Shown here: positions 18,539 through 26,191 of the stretch, in pieces
Layout: each line of letters begins with the position of its first letter
Position numbering within the stretch: the first letter of the stretch is position 1
Assembly (NCBI GenBank): GCA_029261995.1
Contig: JAJDAF010000013.1
Location: forward strand, 152,919 to 216,918
Length of the DNA stretch: 64,000 nucleotides
From: Candidatus Zhuqueibacterota bacterium
GTDB taxonomy: Bacteria > Zhuqueibacterota > Zhuqueibacteria > Oceanimicrobiales > Oceanimicrobiaceae
Direction: 5' to 3'
Position numbers and translations under genes: made by a program
The notes under the pieces: generated by a model
The model's input: only the letters and a program-made list of their open reading frames with translations
Databases searched by the model: none
Told to the model about the DNA's origin: nothing

Positions 18539-19393
18539 ATGAAACCCAAACTCATTGCAGACTATGCCTGCGTAGTTGGTGAAGGGCCGCTGTGGCACCC
18601 CATGGAGCAGCGCCTGTACTGGATTGATATTGAAAACGGCCGGATGTTTCGTTACCATCCGGCTTCCGGGCAGCATGAGCAATGCTTCGAAGGAGATGTC
18701 GTCGGTGGGTTTACCATCCAGGAGGATGGTCCTTTGCTACTTTTCATGGCAAGAGGAGCTGTCAAACTCTGGCGTGAAAACGGGCTCACCACCGTTATCG
18801 ATGAGATTCCGGAAGAACATGATTCCCGATTCAATGATGTCATCGCGGACCCTGCCGGCCGGGTGTTCTGCGGCACCATGTCAACCGACAAGCATCCCGG
18901 AAGTCTCTACCGTCTGGATATTGATGGCACCTGCAAAAAACTCCTGGGTGACATTGGATGTTCAAATGGCCTGGGATTTTCGTCTGACCACAGCCGCCTG
19001 TACTACACGGACTCCACCTCGCGGACAATTTTTCTGTTCGATTATGACAAGAGCACAGGCTCGATATCCAACAAGCGGATTTTTCTTCACAGCCCCAAAG
19101 AGATGGGGCTTCCGGATGGCTTGACAATCGATGCCGAAGGATACATTTGGTCGGCGCGTTGGGACGGTGGCTGCTTGATTCGCTATACTCCTGATGGAAT
19201 TGAGGACCGCCGAATTGCCTTTCCAGCGAAGAAAGTCTCCTGTGTTACTTTTGGCGGAAGCGACTATACTGACATCTACGTCACCACGGCAGGGGGAAAC
19301 AACAAAGATCAGGAAGGGACGGGCGCCGGCGGTCTCTTCCACATGAATCTGGGTATTCGAGGAAAACCAGAGTTCTTTTCGAGAATTGGCTAA
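18539..19393 (+). CDS. SMP-30/gluconolactonase-family sugar lactonase
   Basis: 284 residues, standard length for the family. Metal-ligand motifs are intact: Glu in VGEGPLW, Asn in RFNDVIADPAGR, Asn in CSNGLGFS and Asp in GLPDGLTID, with YYTDS and WSARWDGG of the six-bladed propeller. No signal peptide, so cytoplasmic. It opens aldonolactones to aldonates and thus feeds the dehydratase upstream; it is the last gene of the + strand catabolic operon. A 7-bp perfect hairpin covers its stop codon (19385-19401), too short and without a T-run to call a terminator. Confidence 0.9.
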   Translation: MKPKLIADYACVVGEGPLWHPMEQRLYWIDIENGRMFRYHPASGQHEQCFEGDVVGGFTIQEDGPLLLFMARGAVKLWRENGLTTVIDEIPEEHDSRFNDVIADPAGRVFCGTMSTDKHPGSLYRLDIDGTCKKLLGDIGCSNGLGFSSDHSRLYYTDSTSRTIFLFDYDKSTGSISNKRIFLHSPKEMGLPDGLTIDAEGYIWSARWDGGCLIRYTPDGIEDRRIAFPAKKVSCVTFGGSDYTDIYVTTAGGNNKDQEGTGAGGLFHMNLGIRGKPEFFSRIG

Positions 19394-19455
19394 AAGCCAA
19401 TATCCAACAGCCAACAGCCGATTAATCACACACCATCACCAGCAAAACGTCATGC

Positions 19456-19657
19456 CCGCACGACAGGTCAAACTTCCGCAGGACAGGTCAAGGTCCCGCA
19501 GGAAGGGTCAAACTGCCGCAGGAAGGGGTCAAACTCCCGCACGAAGGGTCAAACCGGGTCAAAGTCCCGCAGGAAGGAGTCAAACTCCCGCAGGAAGGGT
19601 CAAAGTCGCGCAGAAAGGAGTCAAACTCCCGCAGGAAGGGTCAAGGTCGCGCAGGCA
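19456..19657. repeat. 20-21-bp tandem repeat array, about 10 copies
   Basis: A minisatellite-like array with unit close to AGGGTCAAACTCCCGCAGGA and period 20-21 bp. Copies differ at a few fixed places (CTCCC versus GTCGC, GGG versus GGAG), and one copy is shortened. The last part is a higher-order repeat: a 41-bp dimer at 19576-19616 is repeated at 19617-19657. Several units contain the small palindrome GGAGTCAAACTCC. It lies in non-coding DNA between the converging SMP-30 and URO-D-family genes. There are no unique spacers, so it is not CRISPR. Confidence 0.9.
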
Positions 19658-19798
19658 TCGAGCGCGCAAAGCGCAGAGATGTTCATGGCAACGAACGTAT
19701 GTCTGAACAATCGTCTCATCTTCGTGAAGAAGCCAGGTTAGGTGGTCGATGAACGAAAACTGGATTCCCTAACCCGCGAAGCCGGAACCAAAAAGAAG

Positions 19799-19874
19799 AA
19801 CCACGGATTACACCGATTGGCACAGACTCTAAATGTCGCAGAAAAATCCGTGCAAATCGGTGACATCCGTGGTT
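19799..19874. repeat. Imperfect inverted repeat with ~30-nt arms (CCACGGAT type)
   Basis: The left arm begins AACCACGGATTACACCGATT and the right arm ends AATCGGTGACATCCGTGGTT; the reverse complement of the right arm pairs with the left over about 30 bases with a few mismatches, with a short loop around 19829-19842. Similar CCACGGATT/AATCCGTGG dyads are scattered between genes of many uncultured and environmental bacteria. It could act as a bidirectional terminator for the converging genes 18539-19393 (+) and 19941-20945 (-), or be a miniature mobile element. No flanking target duplication is obvious. Confidence 0.8.
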
Positions 19875-19940
19875 TAGGCTTTCAAAGTCCAAACCCAAAA
19901 TATCTTCTCAGAAAAAAAACGGAAGTCTACCTTGCAGGCG

Positions 19941-20945
19941 CTAAAATGGGGCCAGTTCATAGGCTGTCTCGTAGGCAGCTTCAATCACTGCCAAAGGCGC
20001 ATCATCTTGAAACATGTGCGAGCCGGCGAATATGAAAGGTCCGGAATTCTTCAGATGGCTGAAGACACGCTTAACCTCGCTTCGAATCTCCTCTACATTC
20101 ATAGATGGTAAGGCGGTTACCGTATCCAGTCCCCCCATGATGCAGACGCTTTTTCCAAGGACTTGCCTGGTCTTTTCAAAAGACATTCCCGCGGATTCCT
20201 GGACGGGATGCAGACCATTGACGCCAAGTTTTTTAATTCCCTCCAGCACAAGCGATACATCGCCATCGCTGTGCAGCACGATTGGCACGTCGTATTTTTT
20301 GATTGTGTCTACAACGATCTTGGCAGCAGGATAGATCATGTCCCACCACATTTTCGGGCTGAACAGCATCGTGTTTTGCTGCCCCCAATCATCAGAAAGC
20401 TCGATGACATCAGCCCCGGCGCGGATGGCGCTTTCTGCGGCTGCAGCCGTCCACTCCGCCAATTTGTAGAACACTTTTTGCATTTTTTCCGGTTCGGCAA
20501 TCATGTTCATCAATGCCTCCTGCGTACCCGGCATCCCATCTTTCTCCCACAAAAACTGTGACAGTTCGAAGATTCCCCAGACATTGACAAAAACAGGCAT
20601 GTTTTGCTTCTGATATTCCAGGGCTTCGGTGACGCTGTGAAAAAGATCACCATCGCAGTGAATATCAAGGATGTTTGAAGAACAAGGATCGATGGCAGGC
20701 TCCATGTTTAGATAGCGATCCAATTCCTGTGGCTCGGTTAATTCCTCCGGTCTGCCGAATGGGAATCTCGGAAGGAATGCCGTCACAACATCGATATGAA
20801 ACTCTCGGCAAAACTGATCAACATCGCCATATTTTTGATTCACTCTCTTTCTCACACCGGGATTCCACCCGGCAAACACGTTCAGCGGCACGCGATCTAC
20901 TTCTTTGCCCTGGAAGACTTGTGCTACTCTTTCTCTTGAAGTCAT
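19941..20945 (-). CDS. URO-D-family protein (uroporphyrinogen decarboxylase / methyltransferase superfamily)
   Basis: 334 residues from the ATG at 20945 (MTSRERV...), which has AAAGGTG upstream; a longer open frame to 21050 reads into promoter-like DNA and is rejected. It shares the family start RERVAQVFQGKEVDRVPLNVF and the LSDDWGQQ..LFSPKMW and GLDTVTALP segments. The methyltransferase-type HxC zinc motif is replaced by LHSDG (Asp for Cys), as in many uncharacterised members; so it is probably neither HemE nor a normal MtaA. It is set apart from the three paralogues at 26192-29931 and stands alone, divergent from the kinase gene. Its function is unknown; it may act in sugar or one-carbon metabolism (inference). 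Confidence 0.8.
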   Translation of the reverse strand: MTSRERVAQVFQGKEVDRVPLNVFAGWNPGVRKRVNQKYGDVDQFCREFHIDVVTAFLPRFPFGRPEELTEPQELDRYLNMEPAIDPCSSNILDIHCDGDLFHSVTEALEYQKQNMPVFVNVWGIFELSQFLWEKDGMPGTQEALMNMIAEPEKMQKVFYKLAEWTAAAAESAIRAGADVIELSDDWGQQNTMLFSPKMWWDMIYPAAKIVVDTIKKYDVPIVLHSDGDVSLVLEGIKKLGVNGLHPVQESAGMSFEKTRQVLGKSVCIMGGLDTVTALPSMNVEEIRSEVKRVFSHLKNSGPFIFAGSHMFQDDAPLAVIEAAYETAYELAPF

Positions 20946-21148
20946 CTGGTCTAAACACCTTTCTTTATTGGTAGTTGAAGAGAATAAGTTAACAATTCGT
21001 GCATTGGAACGCAACAGCAATATGAACAGATTCAGGTGGCATCTGCGCACTCACGGCTTGAACTCTGCCAATCCGGTTCAAGAAATTTTCCTTGATTTGG
21101 CGAAATTTACATTCCATATTGGTATTGGACTTGAACGGAGGGGAGTTA

Positions 21149-23788
21149 TTGACCGGTAAAACGATTTCTCACCACATCATCCTCGACAAACTCGGCGAAG
21201 GCGGCATGGGCGTCGTCTACAAAGCCGAAGACACCAAGCTTGACCGAATCGTCGCAATCAAGTTCTTGCCAAGGCAGGTCGCAGCGAATGAGGAGAATCG
21301 AAAACGATTTGAAATAGAGGCGAAAGCGGCAGCAGCCTTGAACCACCCAAGCATCGCGACCATTCATGCCATTCAGGAAGCCGATGACGAAATTTTTATC
21401 GTCATGGAATACCTGGAGGGCCGTGAATTGCGCGAGATCATTAGTGGATACCAAGATGCTTACATGCCCTTAGATGAGATTGTTAATTATGCGACCGCAG
21501 TAGCCGAAGGCCTGCAAGCAGCTCACGAAAAGGGTGTTATCCACCGAGATATCAAATCTGCAAACATCATGATCACGGAAAAGGCCCAGGCCAAAATCAT
21601 GGATTTTGGCCTGGCGAAAGTGCGTGGTGCTACTCAGATTACGAAGGAGCATTCGACTCTGGGCACGGTCTCCTATATGTCCCCTGAACAGGCTCTTGGA
21701 GAAGACACAGATCACCGCACTGACATCTGGTCGTTTGGTGTTGTTCTTTTTGAAATGCTCACAGGCCAGATGCCATTCCCGGGAGAGCGTGATTCGGTAA
21801 TATTACACGCCATTATTTATAATGAACCTGCATCAATTGCAGATAAACGTGAAGATGTTGCTTTTGAAATCGAACAGATCACTTATAAATGTTTGCAGAA
21901 AGATAAGGAACATCGATATCAATCAGCCGAGCATCTGTTGACTGGCCTGAAGAAGTTGAAGAAAAATATCGAGTCAGGCAAGAGTGGGGCACAAGCCGGT
22001 CAGCCGCCGGTAAAAGCCCGAAAGCGTGTGCCAAGATCGATTCTCTTTGCTGCAACTTTAGTCCTGGTCGGGGCATTTTTTGTCATCGGCTATAACCTAT
22101 TCCAAAAAGAAAGCGGCGAGCCAAAGACCGCTCAAATGCGTATACTTACACCAACTTCTGTAATTAGGGAGATGGATCCCGCGTTGTCGCCGGATGGGAT
22201 GCGCATCGCTTATGTTTCAAATGAGAATGGCAACAATGATATTTGGGTTCAGCAAATCACTTCCGGAGACAAAATCAATCTCACCAAAGATTACGAGGGT
22301 GAGGACAATATGCCAGCCTGGTCTGCGGATGGCGACTGGATTGCGTTCAGATCTGAGCGCAATGACGGTGGGATCTTTATCATGTCTGCGCTCGGCGGCC
22401 ATCCCCGGCAGGTCGCAACACACCGCGGCGACCCTGGCTGGTCGCCGGACGGGACCAAGCTGGTTTACTCTTATGCTGGAAAAATGTACCTTGTTGCGTT
22501 GAACAGCGGCGCAGCGGTGCACATACCATTGCCTCACAGTGTAATGGAGCCGAGCTGGTCGCCTGACGGCAATCGAATAGTTTATAGAAATTACAGCGAT
22601 TCCCCTGCGATATGGACGATCAACCCGGATGGTTCGGACGCGGTCGTTGTCATAGAGGGGCCTGATATATATCAAAATCCAATTTGGGGGCATGATGGTA
22701 AGAGCATTTTCTTTAAGTCCAACCGTGGCGGCATCCGGGACATCTGGTGGATACCTGTTAATCAGAAGGGGAGAGCCACTGGTTCGGCCAGGCCCGTTAC
22801 CATCGGCAGCGGCGTTTACAAATTTTCGCTGTCACAGGATGGCAGCAGAATCGCCTATTTTAAGTCAGACGGAGTGCAAGTCAATATTTGGTCCATACCC
22901 ATACGATCGGACCATATACTGACGATGCAAGACGCGCATCGGATCACTTCAGAGAAATATAGGAAATTCGCTTGGTCTGGGCATTTGGCAATTTCACCTG
23001 ATCACGAATGGCTCGCTTTCGATTCCAACCGCAGCGGCAACATGGACATCTGGTTGATGCGCAAGGATGGCCGCGATATCCGTCAATTGACAAAAGATAT
23101 GGCCAGTGACGCTTGGCCAACCTGGTCGCCGGATGGCAGCCAGATCGCCTTTCAATCAGATCGCAGTGGGAATTGGGATATCTACATCATGCCGGTCGGA
23201 GGCGGTAACGCCACGGGTATAACACATGGTGCAGCGAATGATGCCTACCCTGTATGGTCTCCGGTTGGTGATGATATTATTTTTGCCTCGCGGCGGAGCG
23301 GCAACTGGGATATTTGGGCTGTTTCAGTTGGCAGCGGAGATTTGAGGCAATTGACTACTGATGAGGCTTTTGATAGACTTCCAACCTGGTCGCCGGATGG
23401 CCGCTACATCTCTTTCTTTTCGAGCCGGACAGATGCCGGGGATTTGTTTGTTTTGCCGGTTGATGGCAGAGAAGCTATGCAACTAACGGATTTCGGCAAC
23501 ATCTCCAATTTTGGTGTAGGTGCGTGGTTGGCAGAGGACGCTCGCAGTGCCTGGTCGTTGGATGGCAAAACGATTTACATGACCTATGAGTCCGAGCCGG
23601 AAGATCCGGGCCGGGACATCTGGGCCATTTCTGTTGAAGGCGGTTCCATGCGCAAGGTTCTGGATTTCAAAAGCGGCGGCCTCTATGGATTTCTGACCGG
23701 GGTTCGGGCAAATGATGGCGAAAAACTCTACTTCAGCGAAAAAAACTTTGCATCCGACATCTGGCTGGCGGAGTTGGAGTACGAGTAG
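21149..23788 (+). CDS. Membrane Ser/Thr protein kinase with C-terminal PD40 (TolB-like) propeller
   Basis: About 879 residues starting at TTG 21149, which is preceded by a strong GGAGGGGAG site; an upstream in-frame TTG at 21092 lacks one. Kinase domain, residues ~8-270: GEGGMG loop, Lys38 in AIKFLP, HRDIKSANIM with Asp134, DFG at 152-154, SPE. One membrane segment follows at ~297-318 (ILFAATLVLVGAFFVIGY). The outside part holds about 11 PD40 repeats (WSPDG...IxFxSxRSGxxDIW), enough for one or two propellers. This is a one-pass receptor-like kinase: the propeller senses something outside and the kinase signals inward. It is followed 40 bases later by a sigma-54 activator, a pairing that suggests a joint signalling path (inference). 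Confidence 0.92.
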   Translation: MTGKTISHHIILDKLGEGGMGVVYKAEDTKLDRIVAIKFLPRQVAANEENRKRFEIEAKAAAALNHPSIATIHAIQEADDEIFIVMEYLEGRELREIISGYQDAYMPLDEIVNYATAVAEGLQAAHEKGVIHRDIKSANIMITEKAQAKIMDFGLAKVRGATQITKEHSTLGTVSYMSPEQALGEDTDHRTDIWSFGVVLFEMLTGQMPFPGERDSVILHAIIYNEPASIADKREDVAFEIEQITYKCLQKDKEHRYQSAEHLLTGLKKLKKNIESGKSGAQAGQPPVKARKRVPRSILFAATLVLVGAFFVIGYNLFQKESGEPKTAQMRILTPTSVIREMDPALSPDGMRIAYVSNENGNNDIWVQQITSGDKINLTKDYEGEDNMPAWSADGDWIAFRSERNDGGIFIMSALGGHPRQVATHRGDPGWSPDGTKLVYSYAGKMYLVALNSGAAVHIPLPHSVMEPSWSPDGNRIVYRNYSDSPAIWTINPDGSDAVVVIEGPDIYQNPIWGHDGKSIFFKSNRGGIRDIWWIPVNQKGRATGSARPVTIGSGVYKFSLSQDGSRIAYFKSDGVQVNIWSIPIRSDHILTMQDAHRITSEKYRKFAWSGHLAISPDHEWLAFDSNRSGNMDIWLMRKDGRDIRQLTKDMASDAWPTWSPDGSQIAFQSDRSGNWDIYIMPVGGGNATGITHGAANDAYPVWSPVGDDIIFASRRSGNWDIWAVSVGSGDLRQLTTDEAFDRLPTWSPDGRYISFFSSRTDAGDLFVLPVDGREAMQLTDFGNISNFGVGAWLAEDARSAWSLDGKTIYMTYESEPEDPGRDIWAISVEGGSMRKVLDFKSGGLYGFLTGVRANDGEKLYFSEKNFASDIWLAELEYE

Positions 23789-23828
23789 GCTGAAACGTGT
23801 GGCTCGAGTTTAACCAAGGGCATTATCA

Positions 23829-25325
23829 ATGGAAAAACAAATACTCGAACTTGCCAAAAGGATTTTGGCCGAAACTGAGGTGCATCATGTTCTCGATAAA
23901 GCGATGGATCAACTTATCCAACTCTCAGGTGCAGAGAGAGGGATGGTTATTTTGTTTGGCCAGGCTGGTGGGGTATTGTTCGAGACAGCACGGAATCTGA
24001 AAAAGGAAGATATTGATAATCCCGAGTTCCAGGTGAGTCGTACCATCATCGACAAAGTAAAAAACCGTGGGGAAGCAATATGTCTTGCCAACGCATTTGA
24101 TGATCCCTCGTTGCAAACGAGCATTAGCACCAAACGTCTGGAAATCCTTTCGGTCATTTGTCTACCGTTACGCCATGATAGCGATACTTTTGGCGTGATT
24201 TATTTAGACAACCGTTTGGTGCGTGGTATGTTTACACCACAACTATTTGAATTAGTTGGATCGTTCGCCGAGTTCATTTCATTATCTGCATATCACGCTC
24301 TAGAGAAGACGCAGCAGGAGCAACACATTGCTTCATTAGAAGCAGAGCTTCGGAGTCGATATCAATTCGATGCAATTATTAGCCACTCCCCCAAAATGAC
24401 GGAAATTTTAAAAATCGTGTCTCAGGTTGCAAACACTGAGGCAACAGTTTTAATACAAGGAGAGAGTGGCACTGGCAAGGAGCTTATCGCGCGCTCAATT
24501 CATTATAATAGTAGCCGAAGGAACAATTCTTTAATGCCAATAAATTGTGGTGCACTTCCCGAGAATTTGCTGGAATCAGAGCTCTTTGGGCATGTCAAAG
24601 GTGCTTTTACCGGTGCAAACACCGATAAAGCCGGATGGTTTGAAGCAGCCAATGAAGGAACGATTTTTCTTGATGAAGTGAGTGAAATGACTCCGGCGCT
24701 GCAAGTTAAGTTCCTTCGTGTTTTACAGACTGGAGAATACTCCCCTGTCGGTAGTAGAGAAATTCGACAGGTTGATGTACGAGTGCTCACCGCGACAAAT
24801 CAGAATTTACAGGAACTGGTTAATGCCGGTAAGTTTCGAAAGGATTTGTATTACAGGCTAAATGTCATCGATATCGAACTCCCTCCCTTACGAGATCGTA
24901 AATGTGACATTCCTATTTTGGCAAAACACTTTATCAACATATTTTGTGAAAAGTACAAGAAAGATGAATTGCATCTTTCGCGGGATGCTGAAGCGTGTTT
25001 GTTGATTTATGACTTTCCCGGCAATATACGTGAGCTGGAGAATGCCATGCAGCGGGCTGTAGCCCTGGCTGCTGATAATATTATCACACCTCAGCATTTG
25101 CCTGCAAGCATCAGCCAAGGTCGTCCAATTAATGCTAAGGCGAAGGAGCTTTCTACCTCCAAACGCAGGGCAGCTGAACAGGCTGAGCGCGAATTCGTCG
25201 CCGACTGTTTAGGAGCTACCAATGGACGTATCCGCAAAGCAGCAAAAATGGCTGGTATTGACGCAAGCAATTTTCACAAAATTATGAAAAAGCATAAGAT
25301 TGATTCAACTGCCTTCAAAATCTAG
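23829..25325 (+). CDS. Sigma-54-dependent activator, GAF-AAA+-Fis architecture
   Basis: 498 residues. Residues ~1-160 form a GAF sensor domain (MDQLIQLSGAERGMVILF, VICLPLRHDS, GVIYLDNR). The AAA+ domain has Walker A GESGTGKE at 211-218, the sigma-54 contact loop GAFTGA at 258-263 and Walker B IFLDE at 279-283. The C-terminus (~455-498) is a Fis-type helix-turn-helix (GRIRKAAKMAGIDASNFHKIM). It is an enhancer-binding protein that opens sigma-54 promoters. It has no receiver domain; input would come through GAF ligand binding or phosphorylation by the kinase encoded just upstream. A fitting -24/-12 promoter lies 150 bases after its stop codon. Confidence 0.95.
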   Translation: MEKQILELAKRILAETEVHHVLDKAMDQLIQLSGAERGMVILFGQAGGVLFETARNLKKEDIDNPEFQVSRTIIDKVKNRGEAICLANAFDDPSLQTSISTKRLEILSVICLPLRHDSDTFGVIYLDNRLVRGMFTPQLFELVGSFAEFISLSAYHALEKTQQEQHIASLEAELRSRYQFDAIISHSPKMTEILKIVSQVANTEATVLIQGESGTGKELIARSIHYNSSRRNNSLMPINCGALPENLLESELFGHVKGAFTGANTDKAGWFEAANEGTIFLDEVSEMTPALQVKFLRVLQTGEYSPVGSREIRQVDVRVLTATNQNLQELVNAGKFRKDLYYRLNVIDIELPPLRDRKCDIPILAKHFINIFCEKYKKDELHLSRDAEACLLIYDFPGNIRELENAMQRAVALAADNIITPQHLPASISQGRPINAKAKELSTSKRRAAEQAEREFVADCLGATNGRIRKAAKMAGIDASNFHKIMKKHKIDSTAFKI

Positions 25326-25333
25326 GAATAAAT

Positions 25334-25373
25334 TGTGGTGTATTTTGCCAACAAATGGTTGGAGGATACCACA
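25334..25373. promoter_or_regulatory. Imperfect palindrome, candidate enhancer site for the sigma-54 activator
   Basis: TGTGGTGTATTTTGCCAAC and GTTGGAGGATACCACA are inverted around AAATG, with perfect CCAAC/GTTGG inner and TGTGGT/ACCACA outer arms. It lies ~100 bases upstream of the sigma-54-type promoter at 25474, a normal place for an activator site. No T-run follows, so a terminator for the regulator gene is less likely. Confidence 0.4.
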
Positions 25374-25473
25374 GATTCACACGCACACCTTTTCTAATTC
25401 TCACCACCAAATATCTCGTTAATTCTAGAAAAACAACTCCTTCGGTGAAAGCTTGAGGAGCTTGTTTCATTTT

Positions 25474-25488
25474 TGGCATCCTTCTTGT
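25474..25488 (+). promoter_or_regulatory. Sigma-54 (-24/-12) promoter for the lipoprotein gene
   Basis: TTGGCATCCTTCTTGTC matches the consensus TGGCAC-N5-TTGC: GG and the TTG element are in exact register, with T for C at the -24 box end and T for C in the last base of TTGC. The start of transcription would be near 25500, about 65 bases upstream of the lipoprotein ATG. It lies between the sigma-54 activator gene and the lipoprotein gene, which supports the call. Confidence 0.6.
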
Positions 25489-25566
25489 CTGATGACCGGC
25501 AAATGTGATCACAAGACCCGCTATTCAAAACTTGAAAACGAACTGCTAATCAAGGAGGTGGCGATC

Positions 25567-26034
25567 ATGAAACCACTCAAGAACTTAGTGTCTGTCTCAG
25601 CTTGTGCCATAGCTGCATTGGTCATTCTTGCTGGTTGTGGTGTCGAAGAGATTGTTGCACCTGATGAGGAAACCAATGAGCAAACGAACGATTTGGAAAA
25701 CACTATTGCCGGACTGGAGTTGCTTCAAAATGGCAAATTGATTGTGCTGGTGAATGAAGAAACGACCTACGGGACGGTTAATGCACAAATGGCCCAAAAC
25801 CAAGACGTCTACGAAGTTGAATTCTACAATGCAAACGGAGAGTCAATTGGCAATGCTTCCCACAATGCATTGGCCTGGCGCATCGACGAAGAATACGCGA
25901 CACTTGAGCAGCATGAGAAATGGGCATTCTGTATTTATGGGAAAAAACCAGGTAACACAACATTCAAGCTCCTGGTAGAAAACGAAAGCAGTGCGGATTA
26001 TTCCAGTCCGTCAATCCCACTAAGCGTGAGATAA
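25567..26034 (+). CDS. Small lipoprotein, unknown function
   Basis: 155 residues from ATG 25567, preceded by a near-perfect AAGGAGGTGG site; the longer open frame from 25453 would run through the sigma-54 promoter and is rejected. The signal peptide ends in the lipobox LAGC with Cys24, so it is a membrane-anchored lipoprotein. The mature part starts with an acidic Glu/Asn-rich linker and then a probable small beta-sandwich (Ig- or carbohydrate-binding-like) domain; I cannot name the family. It is placed behind its own sigma-54-type promoter and followed by a terminator, so it forms a single-gene unit, the likely target of the regulator upstream. Confidence 0.8.
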   Translation: MKPLKNLVSVSACAIAALVILAGCGVEEIVAPDEETNEQTNDLENTIAGLELLQNGKLIVLVNEETTYGTVNAQMAQNQDVYEVEFYNANGESIGNASHNALAWRIDEEYATLEQHEKWAFCIYGKKPGNTTFKLLVENESSADYSSPSIPLSVR

Positions 26035-26114
26035 TAGCTGGGAATCTTAGGAAAGTCGCGCGACTTAACCATCCGGACTTTGTCTGTTGGTCTTACGCTC
26101 ATCACTTATAAATA

Positions 26115-26148
26115 CGGGTTTGGGTGCCATTCCCTAAACCCGCATTTT
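26115..26148 (+). terminator. Rho-independent terminator after the lipoprotein gene
   Basis: CGGGTTTGGG pairs with CCCTAAACCCG around a short TGCCATT loop (one G-T or bulge), followed by CATTTTGTT. It sits ~80 bases after the lipoprotein stop and just before the 3' end of the - strand URO-D-family gene. Confidence 0.7.
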
Positions 26149-26191
26149 GTTCTCAAGTAATTTACAGAGGGGAGTCCATTCTGAACTTCTG

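Larger units (their letters stand above)
19394..19940. other. 547-bp non-coding gap between convergent genes
   Basis: No credible gene. It holds the tandem array at 19456-19657 and the inverted repeat at 19799-19874. Between them (19658-19798) I see no clear motif. Open frames crossing the array are products of the repeat and have no protein-like composition. Confidence 0.75.

Noticed and set aside
19456..19657. CRISPR-like array
   Set aside because: Units are contiguous with no unique spacers, and no cas gene is near.
20946..21050. Longer start for the lone URO-D-family gene
   Set aside because: The extra residues are hydrophobic but not signal-like, and the family start MTSRERV at 20945 has its own ribosome site.
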